This document shows, one piece after another, positions 46,748 to 58,736 of a DNA stretch of 64,000 nt (position 1 is the first letter of the stretch; each line of letters begins with the position of its first letter). Origin of the DNA: Saururus chinensis (lineage: Eukaryota; Streptophyta; Magnoliopsida; Piperales; Saururaceae). The position numbers were made by a program, and so were the translations under genes. Location of the stretch: positions 12,208,501 through 12,272,500 of the forward strand of contig CP141146.1 of NCBI GenBank assembly GCA_035235625.1, written 5' to 3'. A model generated the notes under the pieces. It did not search any database. It had not been told where the DNA came from and saw only the letters and a list, made by a program, of their open reading frames with translations.

Positions 46748-49700
46748 TGTCACAACCCGGAATTTCAAAACCCTTTTTAAATAAATTATACATGATAAAT
46801 CATGACGAATTTTTTCTTTCTTTCTTAAACACAAAACAGATCATCCGATTAAATATCTAGGTTCTAATAACTGGGGTTTACAAATACGAATATCAAAACA
46901 TATGATATTATTACATGTGTCAAATTCAACAAATAACAAGTTAACCCTCTAAGCACAAGTCTGTCATCTGTCCGAAAATAAATAACCAAGTAAAGTTGGC
47001 TCTCACGCCAGTAATCACAATTACCTATATGATTGCAGAAGCAAGAGACTAGGACCCACTGGTGCAATGTCGTCCTCAAACACCCACCAACGTCCCAATC
47101 TCGCAACATCCCCAACTAAAGAACCTGCATGTATACAAGACCAAACAACAACCAAGCATCTCCTCTCCCCTTGGAGGAGTGTTTCAAAAGAACAAAAGTA
47201 AAATTTAATGTTTTTCGGATCGGGCCAACATCACCAGATGTTAGTTGCTTACGTACTCATCAGACAACATCTCCAATGTTTCTAACAAGATCGGATCCAA
47301 ACGTAGTTCTGCCTAATACTACACTATACTAAGAAGCATAACACCACACATGCAATGCTTAAGTATTTTCAAGCAACCTACATTTTATGCAAGTCATTTA
47401 ATCGTTCCACTTGTTCTAATTAAACAAGCAATATCAATCAATGTTATTAATTATCTCTCGAACCATTGTTCGATAACCAAAATCCCCGTCTAATCCCAAT
47501 GATAGACAGACTCATCAGATGTCAACCTAAATGACAAATGATAAACTCACCATAGACCACCCTCAAAGGTAAATCCATGACGAAACATCCTGGAATCCAC
47601 CAGGCCCCTGGATTCCACTAGGAAGTACCATCACCCCTCCTAGCCCATGAAGGACCTGACCGGAGTGGAAGGGCATGGCCCATAACTGCACCTGAATAGA
47701 AGTGGGGGGAAAAGCCAACCAAGCAGGAATGTCAGCTAATCCAAATGTGTGTATACTAAAAGATCCTCAATAGATCGAAAGTGAGCCCAACTCACACAGA
47801 GCTCCTTCCAATGGGGAGATGCAACTACATGGTCAAATCAACGGCTTCTCAAGAGCTAAAAACTTAGGAAACCATTCTGAACCCTATCTTGCTCAACTAT
47901 AAGCCAGGATTTCGAATGACTAACCCAAACCCTATTAGTCCCTTCTAGACTAGGGTTTAAAACTCGAGACTGCCATTGGTTCATCAACCAAGGTAAATCA
48001 TCAGGTCAAAGGCTTTGTTCACTCTATAAACTAGTCCTAGACCCCTCAGAGGTATATTAATCTTTATCTTGATTTCTTATCTAATCCAAAGCTATCAAAC
48101 CCCATTTATGAATCTTTCAATAATCTTAAGCAGATGATAAATTCTTATCACACCAACAATAAAAAAATATCGAAACAATGAATAACATAAACCATCAGAA
48201 CCGCACAGGTCTAAACAGATCATAATATCAATAATCGACTTCAATAATGATATTAGAATTGTTCGAGCTCACGTGCCCTAACCCTCCTTGGGTTACCTTA
48301 TTAAATCTTTATGAAAACTGATCATAAGGCACCCAAGGGCATTAAAGTAATTATCCAACATTGGATATGGTCCTCTATGCTCTCGTGTAAGCCTTTAAAC
48401 TGTCAAAAGGTTTCAGTATCACATTGGCCCATTAGTTCCATCCACACGAATATGGGCCAGTCTGCATAGGGGTATATTTGTTTTTTTGTTCAGGGCTTCC
48501 CTAAATCTTGATGGGTTTAAAACTAATCCCAGGGGTATATCTTGACATTGTGAACCCGGGATAATTTCTTGCCGTTTAACGGAGTCGTAAACCCCTTGAA
48601 CTGACCCTGGTTCAATTAATAGTCTTACCGTAACCCTAAGGGTAAACAATCAAATATTGATTTATTGGGAATTTTTTCCTAACTTGTGGCTTTGTCCAAA
48701 TTTAGAATACATACTAAAAAAGCACTGAGATTTTTCTCTATTTTCAAGTCCACTCATAAGCCCCTAAACTGGAGCCCCGAAGTATGGTCAGTAATCATTA
48801 TTAGTCTACGCGTCAATCACAAGGGTGAATTGGTCATTTCACATACTTGGAGATTTTCTCCATACCTAAAACTTGGTCAAGACACTCTTTATATGCTCAT
48901 AGTCATTTATAATTTTTTTCCAAAATTTTCTGAGTAAGTCACTGAACCAGACCAGGTTTAGGTTGAGTGTTAGTTTTTTTTTAAAACAAAACCTAAAAAC
49001 AAAACTGGGCCGAACCGGGTCGGGTTAGCCCTGCGATGAGGGTCGTCTTCCCCGCGATCAGCCAGAGGCCTTTCGGCCTATGATGGCGCCGTCCCCCATC
49101 ATGACGGAGGGGTGGCGGCTCACAGCCTCTGGACCGCTGGATCATGACGGAATAGACAAGGTCGGTCTCGCTGCCGTCCGGTGGCCGATGCACCTTTTTA
49201 TTCTTTTTTTTTCAAACAAAACTGTGTTGTGGCATTAGAGCTACCGCCGCCGTCGATGCCATCGAGGCATGGGATGCAACAGCACAGGCTGCCGCAACCG
49301 GGGCCGCCGCAGCCAGGGCTAGCCCGACCGGGCTATGCAGCCCCCTTTTTTTATATAGATATATTTTTTTTTACAGTGACCCGCATGGCGGTGGTGGAAC
49401 CGGCCGGTGGCGGGTCGCCCCTGTCTTTCTTGCCCAACGAAGGGGGTTTTCAGGCCGGAGAAAAACTGGCATGTGGCCGATCAGCGGTCAGCCGGTCTGC
49501 ACTATTCCATAAAGTTACAAAACAACGATTTGTAAACAGAATTGCATAAATAAGCATAATTGCATAAATTTAATTGAAACTTATTTAATAAATCATTCGT
49601 TAATCCATACTATGAGATAACGACAATGATCCTACCTTAATCGCCGATTTGTGGTCGATCCACCGCCGTCGGAGCCTTGCTGGAGCCTCGCCGGAGCTTC

Positions 49701-50150
49701 GCCGTGCACTCCATTCTCTCCTCTGATTAGGCAAAAAGACCCCCCTAATTGTGCCATAAGTAACCTTTTTATAAACATAGGGATTAGGGTTCCTAAACCC
49801 CCTAAAAGTTGGGTCAAACCACCTAATTAGGATTCTAAAATTAAATTTCAGAATTATAATAATCCAGGCCCGCAAAACGACCTAAACGGCCCATAAACGC
49901 GTTTAAATCGGGTAAATGAGCCCTATACGATATGTTTAACTTCGAACAGTCGTATCTCCCTTATTTGAACTCCGATTCGCATGTTCTTAGTGGCGTTTCG
50001 AAGCACTTTCTGTCTACTTTTTAACCACATAGGTTTCAGCCACAAATTTGATCTAGGGAAGACGTTATTCTATTAAGAAGGTCAAAGGGTCAAATACACT
50101 AATTTCTATATATTTAATTTTCGAAACATAAAAAAATCTGAGATATTACA
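46748..50150 (-). mobile_element. Antisense solo LTR, about 3.4 kb
   Basis: The plus-strand ends are TGTCACAACCCGGAATTTC and AATCTGAGATATTACA. Read in reverse, it opens TGTAATATCTCAGATTTTTT, like the 18825-22143 LTR (TGTAATGTCCCTGATTTTT). A minus-strand TATAAAAA box near 49772 is about 375 bases from that start, and a GC-rich leader follows (49020-49480), as in the relative. There is no internal coding region. The flanking five bases (GTTTC and ATTGG) do not match, so the duplication is lost or the insertion was rearranged. Confidence 0.72.
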
Positions 50151-51637
50151 ATTGGAGGGTATCTTCATTGCTATGGTTCAAATGTTTATAATTGGATAAT
50201 AGAGGCCAGTCATGGTACTCTCTAAATGTTGATTGTATGAACTTTGACAATTAATATTTTTAGCAATAAAAAAAGTAATCAAGTACAAAAGAAGGCAGGC
50301 ACGTGTATGATCCTTTGGTAACTTAATGATATGGCACCTTAAAAATAAAAAAACTTGTGCTTAATGCATCCAATAGAAGAAAGATATTAATTTAAGGAAA
50401 ACTAAAGATAGAAAATCCAATAAATAGAAAACAGTGAGATTTTTTCCCCTTTTTTTTAAAAAATGGTAACATTCTTTTAACCTTTTAACTTTCTAAGAGT
50501 GTCCATCACATCTAACTTAAAATGGTGTCTATTTGTCATTGAATGCTAATATATTAATCCCTCTATTTCACTTTAATAATATGAAAGACTAAAATAGACT
50601 AATTCATTATTCATTTTAGTTTTCTAATGCATTCTATATAAAATTGGGACAGAAGTAATACAATTTTTTGAGAAAAAAACTAACTAGGCTTTCATGAATT
50701 AGCTTATAGCACAAGATTTTTTTACTTTTATTTTTCAAAAGCTTATTTTTTACAAGGATCAGCCACCCCTCTTTATTTTAGCCAACCCACTCTTTAACAC
50801 AATTGATAGATATCTACTCATATATAACAAGGGTAATGGGTATGTTGGCTAAATTAAGGGGTAATAAACTACTTTTTTTCTTACACCATATGCATTTGCC
50901 AGCCAGCTGCCAGGCAAATGTACCGGGACCTATGAATCAACCCAACCCCGCTTGCACGAACTAGGCCCGATTGCCACTTGACCATTATATACTAATCCGG
51001 ACTCGGACAACTGGGCATTCGGCTCCTGTGGCACCCCCCCCCCCCCCCCCCGACCTCCTCTTCAAAAGACCAGCCTTTGTATCTTGTTGTTGCTTCTGCT
51101 GCTCTCATGATTAAGAAGTTTCGTTATTGGGATTTCAGTTAATCTGGTTTCCCTGCTTTGGGCACTACCCGAGTTGCCCCTTTTATGAAGAGAAGCGGCC
51201 GTCGGGCGTGTCTATAGTTCTGAGTTGGAGCTCTTTTGTGGGGCGCGCTGGGATGGTCCAGAGGACCAAACAATCCAAGATCTGAGCAATTGGGTATGTT
51301 TTTCATGAACCCTTTTCTCCATTTTCAAAGGAAAAAGCGGTAGATCGTATCTCATGGGTTGTTACTGTTTTTATATTCACATATTTTATGCTCCATTGTT
51401 TGGATCTATGTGATGTGATTAGAACATATAAATTCATTTAGTTTGTTTGTGTTTTTTTTATTTTTATTATGGTTCTTGTTTTGGTGGATGCATGATAGAC
51501 TGAAATGTGGTTTAAAATATTTTTTTGTTGTTGTTTATGTAGAACTATTGAGTGGTGTGTTGTGGCTGTTTGTGTTGGTGATTGAAGTTGATAGGGGGAA
51601 CCCTTGATAAAAGGAAGGTGATTGGAGCGAGGTAGAG
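50151..51637 (+). other. Upstream region and probable 5' UTR of the ARL gene
   Basis: No protein signal. AT-rich sequence to about 50880, then GC-richer sequence with an 18-base poly-C run (51034-51051). The stretch of about 51060-51640 is compatible with a leader exon plus intron, since GGTATGTTT at about 51292 could be a donor. The transcription start is not determined. Confidence 0.4.
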
Positions 51638-54600
51638 ATGTTTTCATTGTTTTATGGGCTATGGAAGTACATCTTCAGTAAGACAGAGTTTCACATTCTT
51701 ATTCTTGGAATCGACAAAGCTGGGAAAACAGTAATTCCTATTCTACTACCTTTAGACCAATTCTATATGCTGTATACTGCTATTCTATAGATTACTAGTG
51801 CTGAGGTCTTTTATTTTTCTAAATGCTAAGAATACTATTGGTAAGTTACTCTCTATTTGGTTATTATAGTTTTTCTCATCTAAATAGAAATAAACAGCGT
51901 ACTTGGGGTTAAGTAAAAAATAATTCTATTTTCATGAGGTTGAAAATGATGATTATCTTCACTCTGTCAACTCAAGTAAACAAATATAACACGCAGCAGA
52001 AAAATGCAATGAGCTAAGAAAGGAGACAGAGAGTACTGCAGGGATGTGCTTCACTTGCTTGAAGCACAACTGTAAGTACACGCTACTCCAAACCTTATGC
52101 TAGTGCAGGAGACTGTTGTGCTTACTTTAATTTGGGCACAGAGATAAGATTAGTTTTGTTTGAACAGACAGAATAACCCTTGCCCCTCAATCACTGGGGC
52201 AGGCTTGTGACGCCTCAATCGCTGGGGTGGCTGGTTCTCACTTCAAGTGCTGGTGAGGGATGGACATTTTGTCTTCAATTAATAAATTGTTCAGAGAAGA
52301 AGAGTTGAGAAGAGAATTAGAAAGATACACAATATGTGGGAATCCTTGACTAAATCAAGATAATTTCAACTGAAGTCAAGTGAAATAGGAACTCAGAAGA
52401 GAGAGAGAGAGAGAGCAGGCTTGCGACGCCTCAATCGCTGGAGTGGCTGATTCTCACCTCAAGTGCCGGTGAGGGATGGACATTTTGTCTTCAATTAATA
52501 AATTGTTTAGAGAAGAAGAGTTGAGAAGAGAACCAGAAAAATACACAATATGCGGGAATTTTTGACTAAATCAAGATAATTTCAACTGAAGTCCAGTGAA
52601 ATAGGAACTCAGAAGAGAGAGAGAGAGAGAGAGAGAGAGCTGCATAATCATCACCACCTTATCCTATTTGTCTGGGGGGCAACATGGGTTCTGCTCTGCT
52701 ATTCGGTCCTATCATAGACCATATTTAAATTCAAGTCATAAGGATATGGGTACTTCAGAGGAGAGAAATTGTGAAAAAACATCGTGTTAACTTTTGAAGC
52801 AAATAAGTATCTTTTGGTGGTAGCTATCTTATAAGAGAAATATTCAATTTTACATATTGCATTGGATCCAAAAACAATAAATTATTTCTTTACATTTGTG
52901 CTCGGTAAGCTTGGGGGATTGCCTCCTATTTCACTAATGCGAGATAGGATTTAGTACATATAATCAAACGAGCAAGCATATTACATATCCCATTTAATTT
53001 TTTAATCTAGGAAGGGCCACAATATGAACAGTTAATTTGTTGTCATTATTTGATCAATGGAAATGATTTTGTGCATGGAAGAATTATTACAAATAAAGCC
53101 ATAATAAATATTTATGCATTTAGTCCATTCATGGAATACTGTGAAATGTGCTGTGCAAATGAAACCTAGTCAGTAAACATAAAAAATGATATTTGAAAGT
53201 GAACACCATATTATGAGAACTTGTAGCAATCACATGATCTCTTTAGTGGTTTTCTCCCTTGTGAAGAATATGCAAGATTACAATAATGCATCGGTGAATC
53301 TAGAAATGAATAGATCCAGCGGTAAGGTGTTTCAAAGTAAATTTGAGCGGAAGATAAGAAATGTCCCAAAATCTGTGAGAGATGTTGCAATGTGTGAAGA
53401 TGACATCGTGCTGCAGTAGTTCTGGTGCCACAAATTGATTGCCAACAAGCATGGCGAAACTGATAATCTTTTTCTTTTTTTTTTGGTACAAATAAAGAGC
53501 TGATATTAAGCCTGACAGATAGAAATAGAATCTCTCCATGATCAGTATGTTATCAAGGAAATTATATCGTTTTACTTATGGATCTTTTTCACTTGAATTG
53601 TTCAATGTGTTGCATTTTTTATGTATTGAAAATTTTTTGATGTGCTGATTCATTATAAAAAATATTGTAGACTTTGTTGGAGAAATTGAAGACTCTGTAC
53701 TCAAACTTGGAAGGACTCCCCCCTGATCGGATAGTGCCAACTGTGGGCCTTAACATAGGTCGTATTGAAGCATCAAAGACAAAACTTGTATTTTGGGATC
53801 TAGGTGGTCAGGTATGCTGAACTTTAATATCTTGGAACAGTCTGCACCAACAACCAAGATAAAACAAGTGGCATATGGATTTAGTTTATGGGCTATGGAA
53901 GCTTTTCCTTTGGCATGATATATTTGCACGTTATAATGTCAGATTGGTCTTCGCACAATTTGGGAGAAGTACTATGAAGAAGCACATGCTGTAATATTTG
54001 TAATTGATGCTGCTTGTTCATCACGTTTTGAAGACTCAAAGTCTGCATTAGGTTAGTAGTAATTAGTATCTTTTGTTCATACCGATGATGCTTCCAAAGT
54101 AAAATTGCACAGTTTAAAGCTTTGGCTTTGAAGTTGAATGTTATCATGCTGATTTGATTTTTATGATCAGAGAAACTACTTCGACATGAAGATCTACAAG
54201 GGGCTCCACTTTTGATTTTGGCAAACAAACAGGTGATATTATATAGCTAATACTCCCTCTGTCCCAAAATAAGAGTCCTATTTAGTTTTTCAAAATGAAC
54301 TAAATTTAGCTCATTTTCAAAATAAGTGTCCTATTTAATTTTTCAAAGTGAGCTAAATTAACTTAGTTCATTTTGGAAAACAAAATAGGACACTTATTTT
54401 GGGACAGAGGGTAACTTTGGCACAGAGCTGAGGGCCATGCAGCATGTCCATATGTTGGATATCTTGCTTTTAGTTATAATTTTTTCCGTACTAAAGTTTC
54501 ATACTGCTCATTATGTCTTGCCAAATTATGGCAGGATCTTGCTGGAGCTTTATCTGCAGAAGAATTAGCCAGATACTTGGATCTTAAAGAGTTGGACGAA

Positions 54601-57600
54601 AGGCCATACATGTTTGAGTCCGTCTCTGCCATTGACGGGTACTGAATGATTTTATTACTTGTTCAGTACTTCTAGATATTTGAGTTAATACTTTACACTT
54701 TAAAACATTTAAGTCTTGTAATCATTTATGAGATGTGGGACATTTAGTAGATTTAGAAAGAGAAATTTTTTAAAATTTCAGGCATATTTTTATGATACCC
54801 AACTCATTTTTGGACTCTCCGATATGCTTAAAATAAACAATTTAATATTAATTGCACCCTGTACTTCACTAAAACCCACTCTAACAAAATAATATCTACC
54901 CTTCATTTTCTAACAAAACCCCACCTCATCAAGTCCAACAACATCTCTGTACCAGAACGCTCTCTTCTACCCAGTTTCTCCCTGGACTTGTACAGTACCT
55001 TCTTCAGGCATACACCGAAACTGTCCCACTCTCATTGAAGTGCAACAATGAGAAGCCGGTCATCACCACAACCTGCCTCTTCTTCCCATCTCTGCATTCG
55101 CCCCACCTCTGGGTCGTCACTTCCTCCAGTTCCTTCCGAAACACCTCCTAAAGACTTTGTAGAATTTGGTTGTTCATGCTTGGGCTGTAGTGGCAGCCCA
55201 GCTCCTGTGCCACATCATCACTCTCGTAGTAGATTGCAGGATGCAAAAGCCAGTGGTTGACGGAGAACACAATGATGGCCATATGCTCTGCCTGTGAGGC
55301 CCACCTCTTGTCCGCCACTCCCATGTAGAGCTTGTTAAAGTTCGGACCAGATGCTAATTTTTTGAACCCTTCTAGTAGGAAGGGAGACCAGTAAATGGAG
55401 GTGCCGTTCGCCAAAAGCAATTCGCTTGCCCTGACCTCACCCTCATCTACAGCAGCGATGACATGGTCTGGGGCCTTAGGGTCTGGACTGGTGGTTCCTC
55501 AAGAAGTTCTGCGTCATGGAGGTGATGAGTGGGCTCTGGCTTGACATCTTTGCAGGCTCGCCAATGGATGTGGCGGATCAGAGCTTAATCACAGCACTGA
55601 ACATGCTAATGGGATGCTGTGGGGCGGGATACTGCAAGGGGAAGAGAGGAAGAAGGTGGGTGCGGAGTTCAGGTGGGTTACAAATGAGGCAGTGGACTTC
55701 ATGGGGGTGCCAAACGTCTGACTTCTTCCTCTGGTTGGCCCGATTCGACCTGCAGGGAGTGGTGAAGGAAATGAACAAGAAATGGGAGTGGCATAACTGG
55801 TTTCTCTATGATGGAGTAAATTATTAAAATTATTTGATCTTTTTATTAAAGTGAGGGGTAATAACAGATATCTAATTTCTGAATTTAGGTGTATATAGAA
55901 ACTAGTCGAAGTGCATGTGTAAATGCACATGCTAATACTTAAATTTTTATAACATAATTTTTTGTTGATTTAAAGCTTATAAAACTTGTGCTATCTCAAT
56001 GTTGTTCATGAATCAGTCTAAAATTGCAAATTATTAGCAATTACTATAATCTTTGTTGAACAGAAAGCAACAGGCTCTTCTTATAACACCTACATCTTAG
56101 AAATCAAAAATCCCAACGAGCATACCTCATAGCAAGTGAACATGGTTTGATAACGAGGAGGGTAAAATGGCTATTAAAGTTTCTTCAAAATCAAACTGAA
56201 GTTTGTCTTTGAACAACTTGTCCATTACTAAATTTGAAAACACCTTTGAAATATGTTTACCAAGGAAGTTGATATCCATACAACTGTTGCATATTTTTTT
56301 ACCTTGTCTGTGAGACAATTTTCCTTGTCTTACTAATCTCAAGATGCAACCTTTCGATTAGAGCATTCAAGCTTTGAATTTGTTGTTCTAGCTGTGAATG
56401 TGAAGCTTATAGACATGTTTCTACGCTCTCAAGGTCAAATCTGTATTCCTCCAAATTCCAATATTTCTTGGAGCTTCAACAAGGTTCCTGCACGCTTTGC
56501 TCTAATGCTCCAACTGCCTCTACCGACCTGGAGACAGTGTGGGCTGCAAAAGAGTGCACTCTTGCAGAGCATCATCACTTCTCAATTTCTGTAATCATCA
56601 ATCACCTATTTATCTTGCTTCAACATTGAATCCATTGGGGTGGGGGGGGGGGGGAGTTTTTGTGCCAATTTCTCATCAATTTTCACTCTACTTTCTCTTT
56701 CCCCGTTGCACCAAACAGTGGAAACTGGGAGATTTTAAGAAGATTCCTTTCCTTCCCCCCACTTTCCACCAATCCAAATAGACCATTAGGAAAAGAGTCA
56801 TGTGAAACCATTTGTATATTAGAAACCAAGTTACCTCAAAAGCTCCCGTTGTTAAGGAACGAAACAATGCATATCAATCACCTACTTATCTTGCTCCAAC
56901 ATTGAATCCATTGTGGTCAATCCCAATGTAACTGGGGAACCCGTCGAGAAAAGAAGACCACTCAATCAGCCCAAAATCAAACTAATTGCACTTCCTTTAG
57001 GAAAAGAGTCATATGAAAAACCAAGTTACCTCAAAAGCTCCAGCTGTTAAGGAATGAAACAATGTATATCAAGACTAGACTGGGCGAAACAATGATGCAG
57101 ACACATTATCCAACACCCACCATGCATGGGCACAATATATGCAGAGGCAAGGGCAAAGATGGAAACTGGGACCTCTTCCCTCTGCTACCATATTTAGAAT
57201 TCATGTTGCTTTAAAAGCTCGAGCTGTCAAGGAATGTCTCAATTTATATCAAGCCAAGATTGGCATGGATAGATTATCCACACTTTACAACAGGTGATGA
57301 ACAATCACCAATCTTCCACCAGGGTTGCTATAGTTAAAGGCCAGTTACACCAAAATGAGGATGCTTTATTCAAGTCATCTAACAAAATCTCCATATAAGA
57401 AGCAGCTAGAAGTTAGAGAAAATCTTCAACCTTTAGGCAATAAGACATGACAACTAAGATCCGAATCCCAAATGTATTCTTAATAAAATCCACAATCCTA
57501 TCACTTGTGATATCCAGAGTAGGACCAAAATATGAGCCTGAGGAGACTTCCCCAATGGTAGTTGTTTACCTTTGTGCTTGACAACCATATCGACCAGATC

Positions 57601-58736
57601 CTCCTACAGAGGACAATTACGCTTGATGGGATAACTCTAGTTTCCACTTAAATCGCTCTCTCAAATTGTATTATTAAGCAAGCTTCTATGTTATGGTAGG
57701 ATCCTCTACTCCCCCACCACCATTGGCATTGTCAGTGCAATTTTCCTGGTTCTCAAAACGAAGGGTATTTTGCCCCACAAAAATATTGAACTTGGGTCTC
57801 AATGGGATAGTTATCCCATAAACTGCTCTCTCAAACTCTAATCTTTAAACAAACAAATTGTGCTATGGCAAGAATCCTCCTCTCTCCCACCACCAGGGTT
57901 CCCCAAGCCGCAGGTTATACATGGAGCCCACAAAATGTATTGGCTGAGAAGAAAGGTGGCTAAAGAATGGAAAAAGAATAGGGGAGCATATGAACAAGAA
58001 GAGAAAATATAAGGGAGCATACATACAAGAAGAGGGCTGAAGAACAGTTGTTGAAATGGTGGGCCCCATCACCAATAGGGGAACATACATACAAGAGGAA
58101 GAACCAAAGGGAGGCTTGGAAGGGCAATACATATTCTCTAAAACAAGGTATTTGGAAGGGTAATTTAGGCATAATATTGCAAAATTCTCCACCCCCTTTT
58201 TTGGCTTTATTAGTAGTAGATAGATAATTATAGGGATATGCCTGAGAAAGATGGGTGTTTTAGATATTTTCCCATTCAAAAGGGATGTAGCCTTGGCTGA
58301 GAATTTACTTATTGGGAAGCCTTGCCATCGATACAGTGAATTCAGTAAAGCCATACAAACATTTATGTGGAAGATACTGCCACGAGTATGCTACTTAAAG
58401 GGCTAGATCACACTTTTCCTCGACACTTTGTCTAATTGGGTTTCTTAACTGCATTGTTTAATTGTTATTCACATATCCCATGTTTCCAGCTTTTGGTTTG
58501 TGATCTCAACCTCCATATGTAAAACGTAACTGGCTTTTTTCTAATTTCTGCCAATCCTATTAATGCTGTGTAAACTTGACTAATTTTGTTGTGGCTCCAA
58601 TGAAACAGTAGTCTTTGTGTTTTGCAGGATGGGTATTAGGGGCGCAATAGATTGGTTGATGGACGTGATGGAGAGAAGTAAGCGCACTGAGACGCTTAGG
58701 GCTCGAGCAGGTGCTAATGGATTTGTATCAGCTTAA
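51638..58736 (+). CDS. ARF-like small GTPase, ARFRP1/ARLB1 type
   Basis: Exons 51638-51730, 53671-53811, 53943-54051, 54171-54232, 54535-54638 and 58628-58736 (205 residues; GT-AG borders, phases agree). ARFRP1/Arl3p-type GTPases act at the trans-Golgi, switching between GDP and GTP forms to recruit tethers. The G motifs are complete: GIDKAGKT 24-31, switch-I Thr55 in VPTVG, WDLGGQ 73-78, NKQD 133-136 and the SVSA loop near 157. There is no Gly2 for myristoylation. It starts MF, which fits this subfamily, where the N-terminal Met is acetylated by NatC. The position after GGQ is Ile-Gly rather than the commoner Pro-Gly. Intron 5 is almost 4 kb and holds a TBL gene fragment and repeats; intron 4 holds a Stowaway MITE; intron 1 has a 216-base duplication. 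The counterpart, from memory, is At5g52210. Confidence 0.93.
52200..52640 (+). repeat. 216-base tandem duplication in ARL intron 1
   Basis: 52200-52415 is repeated at 52416-52640 with few changes. Each copy begins CAGGCTTG and ends in a (GA)n run, 8 and 13 or so units long. The GA run probably mediated the duplication. A shorter related duplication (CTCAATC-CTGGGG) lies just before copy 1. Confidence 0.93.
54253..54411. mobile_element. Stowaway MITE in ARL intron 4
   Basis: 159 bases with TA on each side (54251-54252 and 54412-54413). The inverted ends are CTCCCTCTGTCCCAAAATAA and its near-exact reverse complement. Most of the element folds into one hairpin. These are the classic Tc1/mariner Stowaway ends. 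Confidence 0.95.
54997..55450 (-). pseudogene. TBL (trichome birefringence-like) gene fragment in ARL intron 5
   Basis: The minus strand, opposite to ARL, reads GTSIYWSPFLLEGFKKLASG, PNFNKLYMGVADKRW, FSVNHWLLHPAIYYESD and LGCHYSPSMNN, then EVFRKELEEV and HFNESGT. This is the central part of a TBL25/26-like protein, a Golgi polysaccharide O-acetyltransferase family with a PC-esterase fold. The N-terminal GDS motif and the final DxxH block are missing, and the later pieces carry a break. It is a truncated relic and looks intron-free over the visible part. The flanking 55460-55830 may be related but could not be aligned. Confidence 0.7.
56597..57260. repeat. Repeated blocks with an AAAAGCTCNAGCTGT motif in ARL intron 5
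   Basis: A block containing TCAATCACCTA-TTATCTTGCT occurs at 56599 and 56876. A block with GAAAAGAGTCAT, CTCAAAAGCTC and AGCTGTTAAGGAA occurs at 56789 and 57001, with a third partial copy near 57205. The same AAAAGCTC-AGCTG core appears in inhibitor-2 intron DNA at about 26945 and 27110. It is probably a dispersed repeat. The GCTACCATATTTAGA near 57184 recalls the TGATACCATGTT text that accompanies it in other plants (from memory). Confidence 0.5.

Noticed and set aside
46748-50150. Calling this a complete LTR element rather than a solo LTR
   Set aside because: There is no pair of direct repeats, primer site or pol-like sequence; one LTR-sized unit explains it.
57863-58354. Minus-strand frame of 163 residues in ARL intron 5
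   Set aside because: Hydrophobic and Cys/Pro/Ser-rich text with internal repetition and no known domain; it looks like intronic repeat sequence.
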